64,000 bases of DNA from Thioclava sp. GXIMD2076 (GCF_037949795.1 NZ_CP149932.1:1043001-1107000), one strand, 5' to 3'; shown: positions 1 through 11,272, counted from the stretch's first letter. Notes: a model not told the origin generated them from the sequence alone. Program-made: numbers and translations.

Positions 1-1578
<1,578 letters not shown>

Positions 1579-1659
1579 TTGATCCAGTAGTAGACAGACA
1601 CTCCTACAGATCAAAATCATGCATACGAACACAACTTGACTTGGACGCTCTTTATTCGG

Positions 1660-1774
1660 TTTGGTGGTCATAGCGCTGGCTATACACCCGGTCCCATTCC
1701 GAACCCGGCCGTTAAGGGCCAACACGCCAATGGTACTGCGTCTCAAGACGTGGGAGAGTAGGTCACCGCCAAAC
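1660..1774 (+). rRNA. rrf: 5S ribosomal RNA
   Basis: About 115 nt with complementary ends (GTTTGGTGGTCA at the start, GGTCACCGCCAAAC at the end). It holds the conserved loop CCCGGTCCCATTCCGAACCCG and the motif GGGAGAGTAGGTC. It lies about 80 nt after 23S rRNA, as in other Rhodobacteraceae rrn operons. The ends are set from the terminal helix and may be off by a few bases. Confidence 0.95.
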
Positions 1775-1832
1775 CTAATAAAGAGCGTCAATCATCTCTA
1801 TAACGATACCCCCCCAATCAGACACATCCTTA

Positions 1833-1909
<77 letters not shown>

Positions 1910-1915
1910 AATAAA

Positions 1916-1939
1916 AAGCCGTCTCATCAGAGGCGGCTT
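1916..1939 (+). terminator. Intrinsic terminator after the rrn operon
   Basis: The hairpin AAGCCGTCT / AGGCGGCTT (one G-T pair, TCATC loop region) starts 6 nt after the tRNA CCA end. An A-tract precedes it, so it can also serve lpxK, which ends at 1981 on the opposite strand. Confidence 0.65.
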
Positions 1940-1980
1940 CGCGCATTCTTGACACAGCAAAAATAGACCGGAAAATCCGC

Positions 1981-2958
1981 TCAGAAGAGCGAATGAAGAC
2001 GGGCATCAAGAGCCTCCGCCTGCAAAATCTCCAGACGCACAGGCAATGTCAGCACCTCACCACGCAAGGATGAAGGCAAACGCGCAGCGTCCTTCTCCGT
2101 CGTCACAAGCTGTAAACCATCCGCCTGCGCATCATGCAAAAGACGCGACAACAGCGCAGCCGTGAAAGGCTGGTGGTCACCAAGTGACTCCGTCCGAACA
2201 ACCGACGCACCCAAGCCTCGTAGCGTATCGAAAAACTTCTCTGGATAACCAATCCCCGCAAACGCCAAACACCGCAATCCACGCCAGTCCATACCCGTCG
2301 GCAACGGGGCCAGGTGGCCAGTAAAATGAGGGCAGGGAAGATAAGCGCCCCAGCGCGACGCAAAACGCTCTTGCGCCGCAGCCTCCCCGATCGAAACAAC
2401 AAGATCAGCCCGCGAAAGACCCGCAGATACAGGCTCCCGCAACGGACCCGCTGGAAGGCAAAGCCCGTTCCCAAAACCTCGACCCGCATCCACAACCACA
2501 ATGCTCAGATCCTTCACAAGCGCAGGGTTCTGGTGACCGTCATCAAGCACAATCACATCCGCCCCCGCAGCACAGGCCGCAACACCGCCCGCCGCACGGT
2601 CCTTCGACACCCAGACAGGCGCGAAGGACGACAACAAAAGGGGCTCATCCCCGACAGCCGAGGCATCATGCACACGCGCATCAACCCGCACAGGACCAAT
2701 CAACCGCCCACCATGCCCGCGAGAAACAATATGCGGTGCGTGACCGAGCGCCTGAAGGAGCTGCACAACCGCCATAACCGTCGGCGTCTTCCCCGTCCCG
2801 CCCGCATTGATGTTACCAACGCAGATAACCGGAATATTCAAACGCAACCCCTCACGACAAACGCGACGAGAAGTCGCATAGGCCGTAACCAAACCAAGCG
2901 GGGACAAAGCAAGTGACAATAGGGAGCGCTTGGACTCCCAGAATAACGGAGCACGCAT
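1981..2958 (-). CDS. lpxK: Tetraacyldisaccharide 4'-kinase LpxK
   Basis: LpxK phosphorylates the 4' position of the lipid A disaccharide precursor at the inner face of the cytoplasmic membrane, the sixth step of the Raetz pathway. The protein starts MRAPLFWESKRSLLSLAL, the typical membrane-associating N-terminus. It carries a Walker A variant at about residues 46-58 (GNINAGGTGKTP), IVSRGHGG shortly after, and the conserved VLDDGHQNP segment. The length of about 325 residues is normal. A GTG 24 nt upstream could extend it by 8 residues, but family alignment from memory favours the internal ATG. Neither start has a clear ribosome binding site. It is the last gene of a coq9-qor-lpxK run on the minus strand. 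Confidence 0.93.
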   Translation of the reverse strand: MRAPLFWESKRSLLSLALSPLGLVTAYATSRRVCREGLRLNIPVICVGNINAGGTGKTPTVMAVVQLLQALGHAPHIVSRGHGGRLIGPVRVDARVHDASAVGDEPLLLSSFAPVWVSKDRAAGGVAACAAGADVIVLDDGHQNPALVKDLSIVVVDAGRGFGNGLCLPAGPLREPVSAGLSRADLVVSIGEAAAQERFASRWGAYLPCPHFTGHLAPLPTGMDWRGLRCLAFAGIGYPEKFFDTLRGLGASVVRTESLGDHQPFTAALLSRLLHDAQADGLQLVTTEKDAARLPSSLRGEVLTLPVRLEILQAEALDARLHSLF

Positions 2959-3018
2959 CAGAATGATCGCAAGCTGTTGCACGCTGTGCAGTGCGGGACG
3001 TAAAGAATTGGCGCCATG

Positions 3019-4005
3019 TTACTTTACCCGCAGGACAATCTTGCCGATATGGGTCGAGCTTTCCATATGCGCATGTGCCTTGGCCGCCTCTGTCAGCTCG
3101 AAGGTCGAATCCAACAGCACCTTCAGCTTGCCGGTCTCGACCATCGGCCAGACCTTCTCGCGCAGCTCCGCAGCAATGGCGGCCTTTTGCGCGTCTGTCT
3201 GCGGGCGCAGGGTTGAGCCGGTGATCGTCAGGCGGCGGGTCATCACCTGCGCGAAGTTGATCTCGGCTTTGGGGCCTTGCAGGAAGGCGATGAAAACCAG
3301 ACGGCCATCCATCGCAAGCGCCTTCAGATCGCGCTTGATATAGTCGCCCCCCACCATATCGAGGATCAGATCGGCACCGCCATCCGCCGCCAGAACCTTC
3401 ACGAAATCCTCTTCGCGGTAGTTGATGGCCTTGGCGCCCAATGCCGCGCAGGCCTCGCATTTGGCCTCCGAACCTGCCGTGGCATAAACGGTCGCGCCGA
3501 GGGCGCGCGCGATCTGGATCGCGGTCGTGCCGATACCGGACGAGCCGCCATGCACCAGAAACCGCTCGCCGCCCTTTAGTCCGCCGCGCATCACCACATT
3601 GGACCAGACCGTGAAACAGGTCTCGGGCAGGCAGGCCGCGAGCTGGAGGTCCAGACCCGCAGGCACCGGCAGCGCATGGGCGGCAGGGCAGGTGACATAT
3701 TCGGCATAGCCACCACCCGGCACGAGTGCGCAGACCGTATCTCCTACCGTCCAGTCGCTGACCCCCGGTCCGCAGGCCGCCACGCGGCCCGAGACCTCGA
3801 GGCCGGGCAGGTCGGAGGCACCGGGCGGCGGGTCGTAGAGACCGGCCCGTTGCAGCGCATCGGGACGGTTGACGCCCGCATAGGCCACCTCGATCAGGAT
3901 CTCGCCATAGCCCGGAACGGGCACCGCGCGATGGGCGGGTTTCAGCACCTCGGGAGCGCCGGATTGGGTGATCTCCATCACCTGCATTTCATGCGGGAGG
4001 CTCAT
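3019..4005 (-). CDS. NAD(P)H:quinone oxidoreductase, PIG3/zeta-crystallin type
   Basis: A 328-residue medium-chain dehydrogenase/reductase without zinc ligands, of the class that reduces quinones with NADPH. An N-terminal GroES-like fold carries GYGEILIEVAYAGVNRPDAL. The Rossmann nucleotide-binding motif GGSSGIGTTAIQ is at about residues 146-157, and the C-terminus ends in HAHMESSTHIGKIVLRV, typical of the PIG3 subgroup. The start MSLPHEMQVMEI was chosen because its ATG overlaps the coq9 stop by 4 nt (ATGA). That suggests translational coupling with coq9, and the coupling fits a role in quinone metabolism. The substrate is inferred from family, not shown. Confidence 0.88.
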   Translation of the reverse strand: MSLPHEMQVMEITQSGAPEVLKPAHRAVPVPGYGEILIEVAYAGVNRPDALQRAGLYDPPPGASDLPGLEVSGRVAACGPGVSDWTVGDTVCALVPGGGYAEYVTCPAAHALPVPAGLDLQLAACLPETCFTVWSNVVMRGGLKGGERFLVHGGSSGIGTTAIQIARALGATVYATAGSEAKCEACAALGAKAINYREEDFVKVLAADGGADLILDMVGGDYIKRDLKALAMDGRLVFIAFLQGPKAEINFAQVMTRRLTITGSTLRPQTDAQKAAIAAELREKVWPMVETGKLKVLLDSTFELTEAAKAHAHMESSTHIGKIVLRVK

Positions 4006-4679
4006 TCGTTTGTCCTTTCCGTGCGGCCGGGCAGGTCGTCGCAACCCTTGGGCGCGCGGATGCCCGACAGCATCGTCTTGAGGAAGGGGAGTTTCATGAC
4101 GCTGCCCTTCACTTTCTCGAATTGCATGACATCGCCAATGCGGTGGTCGATGAAGGCCCATGTCTCGGCATGGTCTTCGCTTTCATCGCCCATCCAGAAC
4201 AGCACGGAGGCCGAGTAGACGCCGGTCAGGGTCATGCGCTTGGTGTACCAGTTATAATCCGTGGAGCTGTCGCCAAGGGCGGTCCAGATCAGATCGCAGG
4301 TATTCCAGACGAGTTTGGTGCCGGTGGCGGCATTTTGCGGCAGTGCAAAAAGCGCCGCCCCGCGGCGCACCAGTTCGGGGTCAACTGCCTCCAGCCTTGC
4401 ACGCAGCGCAAAAGCAACCTTCTCGCGGAATTTCATCTCGCCAAGGTCGGCCTCTTGCAGCGCCTTCACCATCGCGCGATCGCCTTGGCGATGATATTCC
4501 ACCGCCAGATCCATCGCGCCGCGCGGGCAGATCAGCTTCGCCACACCCGCATCCATACCCGAATCACTTACCGCCATATCGAAGGCGGGTTTGGCCCAAC
4601 CATCGAAGGGAACATGCGGCAGGATGGCCTCCAGCAGCTCTGCCTTGGCGCGATCGACGTCGAGATGATCGTTTTTCAT
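4002..4679 (-). CDS. coq9: COQ9 family ubiquinone biosynthesis protein
   Basis: A 225-residue member of the COQ9 family, a TetR-like lipid-binding fold that presents ubiquinone intermediates to COQ7-type hydroxylases. Family signatures include FDGWAKPAFDMAVSDSG near the N-terminus, LWDL-like helices replaced here by LIWTALGDSSTDYNWYTKR at about 130-148, and the SVLFWMGDESEDHAETWAFI segment near 155-175. That C-terminal region binds lipid in human COQ9. It leads the coq9-qor pair with a 4-nt overlap. The upstream 110 nt up to rpsU carries the divergent promoters. Confidence 0.92.
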   Translation of the reverse strand: MKNDHLDVDRAKAELLEAILPHVPFDGWAKPAFDMAVSDSGMDAGVAKLICPRGAMDLAVEYHRQGDRAMVKALQEADLGEMKFREKVAFALRARLEAVDPELVRRGAALFALPQNAATGTKLVWNTCDLIWTALGDSSTDYNWYTKRMTLTGVYSASVLFWMGDESEDHAETWAFIDHRIGDVMQFEKVKGSVMKLPFLKTMLSGIRAPKGCDDLPGRTERTNE

Positions 4680-4790
4680 GGCCTTTCCCTTTCGGGCCCC
4701 CTTTCAGGTGGTAGACAAATGGAAGGTTTATAGCTATATGAAGCGCTCCTGCAAACCGATGCAACTCTAACTTAGGAAGGTGGTGACACC

Positions 4791-4997
4791 ATGCAGGTCA
4801 GCGTTCGCGATAACAACGTCGATCAGGCGCTTCGTGCCCTGAAGAAGAAACTTCAACGTGAAGGCGTTTTCCGTGAAATGAAGCTTCGGCAACATTTCGA
4901 GAAGCCGTCCGTGAAGAAAGCGCGCGAGAAGGCGGAAGCCGTTCGCCGTGCCCGTAAACTGGCGCGTAAAAAAGCACAGCGTGAAGGGGCTCTCTGA
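4791..4997 (+). CDS. rpsU: 30S ribosomal protein bS21
   Basis: A 68-residue basic protein matching bS21 throughout. It begins [20 protein letters not shown], with the [16 protein letters not shown] core and a lysine/arginine-rich tail ([10 protein letters not shown]). bS21 binds near the anti-Shine-Dalgarno end of 16S rRNA and assists initiation. The AGGAAGG ribosome binding site 10 nt before the ATG is strong. It is monocistronic, with its own terminator 44 nt downstream. Confidence 0.98.
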   Translation: MQVSVRDNNVDQALRALKKKLQREGVFREMKLRQHFEKPSVKKAREKAEAVRRARKLARKKAQREGAL

Positions 4998-5040
4998 GTT
5001 TCGACGTGTTGAGAAAGCTGGCGGGTTTGCCCGCACCTTG

Positions 5041-5070
5041 AACCCCCTCGGTTTCCTTGGGGGTTTTTTG
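5041..5070 (+). terminator. Intrinsic terminator of rpsU
   Basis: A GC-rich hairpin AACCCCC-TCGGTTTCCTT-GGGGGTT followed by a T-run. It lies between rpsU and the convergent RNase T2 gene. Confidence 0.85.
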
Positions 5071-5081
5071 GTGTCTCGGGC

Positions 5082-5735
5082 TCAGCGGATCCCGTCCATC
5101 TGCGCATCCGTCAGGGTGCAATCGCGGATTACATCGGCACCGCAGCTGCGCGGCGAGAGATCCTTATCCAGACAGATGCGGACCTCCTGAATGCGGTTTG
5201 CCTGACAGGTCACCGTCACGCCATTCGCGGTGAGCGCGGGATTGGCTTCGAGGAAGGCCTCCTCCACCACATGGGCGGGCAGGGTGACATCCTTGGTAAG
5301 CTTTTCGAACACATCGGGGATTTCCACGCCGTCATAGGCGCGGCGTGCCAGATCCAGATAGGCCTGCGCCCCGAGCCCCGAACAGCGCCCGTGCTTTTTC
5401 CACTGATACCATGCGGCCCCTGTTGTGCCCATGATATCGGCCATCGCGGCTGTCTGGCGCTTGGACGGATCGCGGGCGGGTGTGGTGCAATAGCTGGGCC
5501 AGCCCTGTTCGTTTTGCGGCCAGAGCCCGTGCAGGACGAAATCATGCGCTCCGTTGCGGGCCGTGTCGCATTGGGGCGAGTTGCGGGCATCGCCGGTCAG
5601 CGCACACCATGTAGGGGACCAGCTGAGCGCGAGCACATAATAATCGAATTGCCCCGCCTTCTCGCCCTCGGCCCGTGCGGGCAGAGCCAGCCCCGACAGG
5701 GCCATGATCATCAGGAATGCGCGAAGTTTCGTCAT
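5082..5735 (-). CDS. Secreted ribonuclease T2 family protein
   Basis: A 217-residue exported endoribonuclease of the T2 family, expected to cleave RNA through a 2',3'-cyclic intermediate in the periplasm or outside the cell. The N-terminus MTKLRAFLMIMALSGLALPARA is a signal peptide with an ARA cleavage motif. Both catalytic segments are present: CAS I as FVLHGLWPQNEQGWPSYC, and CAS II as WKKHGRCSG. Several cysteines for disulfides are spread along the chain. The frame is open upstream of this ATG, but the signal peptide fixes the start. It converges on rpsU. Confidence 0.93.
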   Translation of the reverse strand: MTKLRAFLMIMALSGLALPARAEGEKAGQFDYYVLALSWSPTWCALTGDARNSPQCDTARNGAHDFVLHGLWPQNEQGWPSYCTTPARDPSKRQTAAMADIMGTTGAAWYQWKKHGRCSGLGAQAYLDLARRAYDGVEIPDVFEKLTKDVTLPAHVVEEAFLEANPALTANGVTVTCQANRIQEVRICLDKDLSPRSCGADVIRDCTLTDAQMDGIR

Positions 5736-5858
5736 TTTCTCTTTTCCCGAGCTGTGGATTTGAGTATATACGGCTCCAATTCCCCACCAGAAATGGATCG
5801 CGGCGCAGGGAATCCCCGCCCGCAGCCGATTTCTCGGCACGGGAGAGATTTGTAAAGG

Positions 5859-6632
5859 ATGGCTGAGATGACCAACAAGCCCCTGATGGCAAGAGCGACC
5901 GCCGTGTGGCTCGTGGACAATACCACGCTGAGCTTCAAGCAGATCGGTGACTTCACCGGTATGCACGAGCTGGAGATCCAGGGCATCGCCGATGGTGATG
6001 TGGCGGTAGGCGTGAAGGGTCAGGACCCGGTGGCGCATGGCCAGCTGGATGCCAGCGAGATCGAGAAGGGCGAGAAAGACGCGCTCTACAAGCTGAAGCT
6101 GAAATTCAACAAGGCGGCCGTTGGCGAGGACAAGCGCCGTGGCCCGCGCTACACGCCGCTATCCAAGCGTCAGGACCGTCCGAACGCGATCCTGTGGCTG
6201 GTGAAATTCCACCCCGAGCTGGCGGATGCCCAGATCGCGCGCCTCGTGGGAACCACCAAGCCGACGATTGCCTCGATCCGCGAGCGCACGCACTGGAACA
6301 TCCAGAACATGACCGCCATCGATCCGGTGGCGCTGGGGCTCTGCCGCCAGACCGAGCTGGATATGGAAGTGCAGAAGGCCGCGAAGAAGGCCGCTGCGAT
6401 GGGCGTCATGACCGATGACGAGCGCCGCAAGCTGGTGTCGACCGAGCAATCGCTCGAGATGTCGGACGAGCCGCGTCTGCCCTCGTCGATCGCGGGCCTC
6501 GAGAACTTCTCGCTGTCGAAATCGGACGAGACCGAAGACGATAAATCGCCCGCCGATTATTCGGACGCCGACAGCTTCTTCAACCTGCCGCATGGCGAGG
6601 ATGATGATGAGGATGAGGACGAGCGCCGTTAA
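5859..6632 (+). CDS. trcR: Cell cycle transcriptional regulator TrcR (DUF1013)
   Basis: A 257-residue DUF1013 protein, a family named TrcR and restricted to Alphaproteobacteria. It shows the family core KATAVWLVDNTxLSFKQIG (here ARATAVWLVDNTTLSFKQI) and a second helix-turn-helix-like block around 105-140 (ADAQIARLVGTTKPTIASI). A variable acidic tail ends in a run of D and E. The second Met at 5868 has a better spaced AAAGG site (9 nt), so the true protein may lack the first three residues. The gene is divergent from the RNase T2 gene and has a strong terminator. The regulatory role comes from family knowledge only. Confidence 0.9.
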   Translation: MAEMTNKPLMARATAVWLVDNTTLSFKQIGDFTGMHELEIQGIADGDVAVGVKGQDPVAHGQLDASEIEKGEKDALYKLKLKFNKAAVGEDKRRGPRYTPLSKRQDRPNAILWLVKFHPELADAQIARLVGTTKPTIASIRERTHWNIQNMTAIDPVALGLCRQTELDMEVQKAAKKAAAMGVMTDDERRKLVSTEQSLEMSDEPRLPSSIAGLENFSLSKSDETEDDKSPADYSDADSFFNLPHGEDDDEDEDERR

Positions 6633-6656
6633 TTCCGCGCTGCCTCTTCGGGATAT

Positions 6657-6690
6657 GAAAACCGCCACATCTTCTGTGGCGGTTTTTTTT
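6657..6690 (+). terminator. Bidirectional terminator between trcR and the Hint gene
   Basis: The hairpin AAAACCGCCAC-ATCTTCT-GTGGCGGTTTT has eight T on the plus strand and a shorter T-run on the minus strand. It serves trcR and the convergent Hint gene that ends at 6701. Confidence 0.88.
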
Positions 6691-6700
6691 ATATGGCCTC

Positions 6701-7717
6701 CTAGAGACGGGGCAGCGTGATCGAGAGTTCCCGCGCCAGCGCCTGCAGGACCATCCCTTGCGCATTGCGCATCCGCAGCAAAGGCTTCGCCGGCGTGGGG
6801 GCCTGCCCCATGATCCGCTTGATGCGCCGCGCAACCAACCCCGGCAAAAGCGAGAGCGCGACCGGGCCGGGCCAGAAGCTCTCGCAGGGCAGGCCATTCG
6901 CGACGATCAGGGAATGGCACCGCAGCACGATATGGACATAGGGCTCTGACAGCGGGGCGATCCGGCCGACCCTGGGGCGCGGCAGAAACGCGACCGCCGG
7001 AGCGAGCGCATCGGCGTCGGTGAGATAGATACGGTGCTGGGCCGAAAGGATCAGCGCCTGTCGGGGGAGCCCCTCTCCGAGCGCGTTTGCCTGAATGCGG
7101 ATCGGGCGCTTGTTACCGCCCGCTTCCAGCGGAACGCGCGCGCGCAGGACCATGATCACCGGCGCCACCGATCCATCGGCCAGCCGCAGCCTGTCGCCGG
7201 ATCTGAGCGCCTCGGCCGGTCGTTCGCGCCCATCGGCCATCAGGATGCGTGTTTTGGGCCCGAAACAGGAGGGCGTGGAGGTGGAGTAGGCATAGCTGCC
7301 ATAGGTCATGTCCTGTCGCCCGACAACCGTCAGCGCCTCGCCATAGGGGGGCGGCGTCCCCTGAATGATGAAGCCCTGGATGTTCCACGCATCATTGTTG
7401 AGCGAGACAAATTGCAGCACATAGTTATTGCCGAAACTGTCCTGCACCGTCACTTCATATTCGGATTCGATCTCGGTGCCAGCGGCGTAGAATATGCCGT
7501 TCAGAGTGTAGTCATTGGCGAGAGTCTGAGTGGTGTTATCATCGTCGAAGGTCGTGTTGTCGACATCATCGACTTGCACAAGCGAACTGGTCGATGACGG
7601 AGAGAGGGTAATCGTGTCAACGCCCAGATTGAACTGATAGCCGCCATTATCCGCAAAGGTCGCCGCAGTGGTGGACGCATAACTGAGGTCAAAAAAGTTG
7701 AGGTCGAAAATGGCCAT
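6701..7717 (-). CDS. Hint-domain (hedgehog/intein) protein
   Basis: A 338-residue protein in two parts. Residues 1-150 are an acidic, T/D-rich beta domain with no signal peptide, as in proteins exported by type I secretion. From Cys151 comes a Hint module (SCFGPKTRILMADGRERPAEAL) with the late Hint motif LSAQHRIYL near residue 220. Hint modules can self-cleave at the N-terminal cysteine, which is present here. Proteins of this build are abundant in Rhodobacteraceae and their role is unknown. A second, broken Hint protein lies at 30.1-32.7 kb. Confidence 0.85.
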   Translation of the reverse strand: MAIFDLNFFDLSYASTTAATFADNGGYQFNLGVDTITLSPSSTSSLVQVDDVDNTTFDDDNTTQTLANDYTLNGIFYAAGTEIESEYEVTVQDSFGNNYVLQFVSLNNDAWNIQGFIIQGTPPPYGEALTVVGRQDMTYGSYAYSTSTPSCFGPKTRILMADGRERPAEALRSGDRLRLADGSVAPVIMVLRARVPLEAGGNKRPIRIQANALGEGLPRQALILSAQHRIYLTDADALAPAVAFLPRPRVGRIAPLSEPYVHIVLRCHSLIVANGLPCESFWPGPVALSLLPGLVARRIKRIMGQAPTPAKPLLRMRNAQGMVLQALARELSITLPRL

Positions 7718-7876
7718 GGCATGCTCGGTTTGCGGATTGTCGCCCAGTATCTGCCAGATTGTTTTAGGTAAGGTTTATTCCGGCTGAGCGGATGGCTTCA
7801 CGGAAACGTCACGCTCGGGTCGCGCGGGCGTTACCTTTCCGTTGGAAAGCAGGGGGAAATATCTGGGGAGATTTCC

Positions 7877-10033
7877 ATGCTGCGACTATCGCTGGGTGCT
7901 GTTCTGGCACTGACCACCGCTCTGCCTGCTCTGGCCGAGATGACCTTCAACCGTATTGCCGCCTTTCCGGTCATGTCGAATGCCGACAATACCGATGAGG
8001 AGACCTCTGCCGAGATCATCGCGGCGAGTGCCGATGGCAATACGCTCGTCTATACCGACAGCCCGCTAGGCGTGATCGGGCTGATCGATATTACCGACCC
8101 TGCCAATCCCGCGCCCAAAGGCACGATCGCGATGGAGGGCGAACCCACCTCGGTCGCAGTCGTCGGCCAGACGGCGTTTGTGGGCGTGAACACCTCCGAA
8201 AGCTACACCAAACCCTCGGGCAAGATGCATGTGATCGACATGGCGCAAGGCACGCAGCTTGCGACCTGCGATCTGGGCGGCCAGCCGGATTCGGTGGCGG
8301 TGGCCAAGGATGGCAGCTTTGTCACCGTGGCGATCGAGAACGAACGCGACGAGGAATTGGGCGATGGCGATCTGCCGCAGATGCCCGCCGGTTTCGTGGT
8401 GAAGATCCCCGTGCGGGATGGCACTCTGGCCTGCGACGGCCTGCAGAAGATCGACCTGACCGGTCTGGCGGAGGTGGGCGGCACCGATCCCGAACCGGAA
8501 TTCGTCGATGTGAACAGAGCGGGCGAGATCGTGGTCACGCTACAGGAAAACAACCATCTCGTCGTGATCGGCGCGGATGGCAAGGTGGCCAGCCATTTCT
8601 CGGCGGGCAAGGTCTCACTCGATGGCGTCGATACCAAGAAAGACGGAAAACTGGAGTTTACCGGCACGCTGAGCGATATCCCACGGGAGCCCGATGCCGT
8701 GAAATGGATCGACGACGATCATTTCGCGACCGCCAACGAGGGCGACTGGAAGGGTGGCTCGCGCGGCTTCACAATTTTCAGGAAAGACGGCACCATCGTC
8801 TATGACAGCGGCAACAGCTTCGAGCGCGCTGTCGCCGCCATCGGCCATTTCCCCGATAAACGCGCGGGCAAGAAGGGCGTCGAGCCTGAATCGGTCGAAT
8901 TCAACATTTATGGCGGCACGCCGCTTCTGTTCATCGGGTCCGAGCGGGGCTCGGTTGTGGGGGTCTATGACGTGACCGATCCCGCAGCGCCCGAGCTGTT
9001 GCAGATGCTGCCCTCGGGGATCGGGCCGGAGGGCTATGTCTCGATCCCGCAGCGCAATCTGCTGGTCTCGGCCAACGAGACCGATGCGCGCGAGGATGGT
9101 AACGCCCCCGCCCATGTGATGATCTACGAGCGCAGTGACAAGCCCGCCGCCTATCCGATGATCACCTCCGCAGGCACCGACCCGCTGATCGGCTGGGGTG
9201 CGCTTTCGGGGCTGGCCGCAGGCGGGCAGGGGCAGCTCTTTGCCGTGGCTGACAGCTTCTACGGGGCCGCGCCGCGGATCTTTACCATCGATGTCCGCCA
9301 GCAGCCCGCGCAGATCACTGGCGCAATCGATATCAACCTTAACGGGGCGCCGGCGCAGCTCACCGATCTCGAAGGGATCACGCTGGATGGGGCGGGCGGC
9401 TTCTGGCTCGCCTCCGAGGGTAACGCGGCCAAGATGGTCCCGCATGGTTTGCTACATGTGGATGCCAAGGGCGAGATCGAGGAACAGATCGGTCTGCCGC
9501 CGGAACTGGCCACGCAGGCGACCCGCTACGGCTTTGAAGGCGTGGCGAAAGTCGGTGATACGCTCTGGATGGCGACCCAGCGTGAATGGGGCGATGACCC
9601 TGCGGGGCTGGTGAAACTGGTGGCCTATAACACCGAGACCGAGGAGTGGGGCGCGGTGCATTACCCGCTCGACCCCAAGGGCAAGGGCTGGGTCGGCCTT
9701 TCGGAAATCACCGTGCATGGAGATTACGCCTATTTCATCGAGCGTGATAACCAGATCGCGCAAGACGCCAGAATCAAGAAAATCACCCGCGTTGCGCTGG
9801 ACCAGCTGCAGCCCGCACCCTTGGGCGGGGAGCTGCCGGTCGTGACCAAGGAAGAGGTCCGTGATCTGATCCCCGATCTGCGGTCTACGGGTGGCTTTGT
9901 CGTTGATAAGGTGGAAGGGATGGCCATGGATGCGCAGGGGCTGACCTATATCGTGACCGATAATGACGGTGTCGATGATAGCTCTGGCGAGACCCTGTTC
10001 CTGCCTCTGGGGCAGATCGACCCGCAGGGCTGA
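7877..10033 (+). CDS. Secreted beta-propeller protein with phytase-like esterase domain
   Basis: A 718-residue exported protein. The signal peptide is MLRLSLGAVLALTTALPALA. The N-terminal half (about 20-430) has LVIVD-like propeller repeats, seen as IGLIDITDPANPAPKG and VGVYDVTDPAAPELLQ. The C-terminal part (about 450-710) has the esterase-like/phytase-like pattern LTDLEGITLDGAGGFWLASEG and GFEGVAKVGDTLWMATQ. Such proteins are annotated as esterase-like activity of the phytase family, with real substrates mostly unknown. GGGGAGATTTCC before the ATG provides the ribosome binding site. It is divergent from the Hint gene and stands alone, with its own terminator. Confidence 0.85.
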   Translation: MLRLSLGAVLALTTALPALAEMTFNRIAAFPVMSNADNTDEETSAEIIAASADGNTLVYTDSPLGVIGLIDITDPANPAPKGTIAMEGEPTSVAVVGQTAFVGVNTSESYTKPSGKMHVIDMAQGTQLATCDLGGQPDSVAVAKDGSFVTVAIENERDEELGDGDLPQMPAGFVVKIPVRDGTLACDGLQKIDLTGLAEVGGTDPEPEFVDVNRAGEIVVTLQENNHLVVIGADGKVASHFSAGKVSLDGVDTKKDGKLEFTGTLSDIPREPDAVKWIDDDHFATANEGDWKGGSRGFTIFRKDGTIVYDSGNSFERAVAAIGHFPDKRAGKKGVEPESVEFNIYGGTPLLFIGSERGSVVGVYDVTDPAAPELLQMLPSGIGPEGYVSIPQRNLLVSANETDAREDGNAPAHVMIYERSDKPAAYPMITSAGTDPLIGWGALSGLAAGGQGQLFAVADSFYGAAPRIFTIDVRQQPAQITGAIDINLNGAPAQLTDLEGITLDGAGGFWLASEGNAAKMVPHGLLHVDAKGEIEEQIGLPPELATQATRYGFEGVAKVGDTLWMATQREWGDDPAGLVKLVAYNTETEEWGAVHYPLDPKGKGWVGLSEITVHGDYAYFIERDNQIAQDARIKKITRVALDQLQPAPLGGELPVVTKEEVRDLIPDLRSTGGFVVDKVEGMAMDAQGLTYIVTDNDGVDDSSGETLFLPLGQIDPQG

Positions 10034-10067
10034 ACATAAAAAACCGTTCTCTCTATTTCGTGACCCC

Positions 10068-10094
10068 AACAGCACCGGATTTCCGGTGCTGTTG
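10068..10094 (+). terminator. Terminator of the phytase-like gene
   Basis: A perfect hairpin AACAGCACCGGA / TCCGGTGCTGTT with a very short loop, followed by a T-rich stretch, 35 nt after the stop codon. Confidence 0.75.
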
Positions 10095-10266
10095 TCGTTT
10101 ATTCGCAATCTGGCTTATTTTTTCTCGTGGAACAGGGAACCGACTTGAGGTTTCGCGCCTTGTCAGCTTACTGGAGCTTTGAAAACTGGTTTCAGTCTGC
10201 CCGACGCTTGCCGATCTGCCCGGTAAAGTGAGGGTATATAGAGAAGTTCCGAAAGGATTTGCTGTC

Positions 10267-11235
10267 GTGTCGACTACACTTGTTCGTTTTCGTTTGCCGG
10301 TAATCGCGGCTGCGGGTTTGATTGCTTTGGCCGGTTGTGCGGCACAACCACATGATGGCATGTCCCCGACGCCTACCGTATCGACGGCCTCTGTGCCCGC
10401 CGTCTACCGCGCCCGCAAGGACGAGCTGGAACCCGACATTACCGTACCTGCGATTTCCGCCAAATATCTCAACGATCGCAATCGGCGCCAATGGGTGGAT
10501 TACAACGGTCCCGAACCCGTCGGCACCATTGTGATCGACCCCTATGCGCGCTTTGCCTATCACATCAAGGAACCCGGCCGCGCGATGCGCATGGGTGTGG
10601 CCGTCGGCAAGGCCGGCAAGGGCTTCTCCGGGACCGCAACGATTCGCCGTAAGGAAGTCTATCCCAGCTGGACGCCCACAAATAACATGATCCGTACCGA
10701 TCCCGATCTTTACGGTCCGCTGGCCGGTGGTCTGAAGGGTGGTCTGGAAAACCCGCTCGGTGCGCGCGCGCTCTATCTCTACAAGAATGGCCGCGATACC
10801 TATTACCGCCTGCATGGAACGATGGACCCATCCTCCATCGGTAAGGCGACCTCCGCGGGCTGTATCCGGTTCTTCAATCAGGACATCATGGACATGTTCG
10901 ACGAGACCGAGATCGGCACCAAGGTGAAGGTCCGCACCCTCGCCGAGAGCCTCGAATATGAAGGCCCCGTCACACAGCTGCATTCGGGCTATGTGGTATC
11001 GTCCTCCAACACTGCCGCCATCGAGGCGGATGCCAAGGCATGGGACGAGGGCAAGATCGAGGATCCCGCGATCTCGGATGCCGAGGCGCATGACCGCGCA
11101 GTAGCCGCCGCCAAGGCGCAGGCGGCAGGCGAGGACCCTGTTGCGGCTGCCGAGGCTGCCGAGGAAGCTGACGCGCAGATCTACCCTGCGACCACCACCG
11201 AGGCCGAGCGCGACGCGGCGTTGTCCGGCAACTGA
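10267..11235 (+). CDS. L,D-transpeptidase (YkuD) lipoprotein
   Basis: A 322-residue YkuD-family enzyme that makes 3-3 cross-links in peptidoglycan or attaches proteins to it. The GTG start at 10267 has AAAGGA 9 nt upstream, and the upstream GTG at 10228 has none. The N-terminus is a lipoprotein signal ending in the lipobox LAGC (Cys about 25), so the enzyme is predicted to be anchored to the outer membrane. The catalytic motif is [20 protein letters not shown] (His and Cys present). The last 80 residues are Ala/Glu-rich and probably flexible. It belongs to the ErfK/YbiS/YcfS/YnhG group. Confidence 0.92.
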   Translation: MSTTLVRFRLPVIAAAGLIALAGCAAQPHDGMSPTPTVSTASVPAVYRARKDELEPDITVPAISAKYLNDRNRRQWVDYNGPEPVGTIVIDPYARFAYHIKEPGRAMRMGVAVGKAGKGFSGTATIRRKEVYPSWTPTNNMIRTDPDLYGPLAGGLKGGLENPLGARALYLYKNGRDTYYRLHGTMDPSSIGKATSAGCIRFFNQDIMDMFDETEIGTKVKVRTLAESLEYEGPVTQLHSGYVVSSSNTAAIEADAKAWDEGKIEDPAISDAEAHDRAVAAAKAQAAGEDPVAAAEAAEEADAQIYPATTTEAERDAALSGN

Positions 11236-11272
11236 ATCTCCAAATAGGAATTTCCCTTGGGTGGGGAAGGCG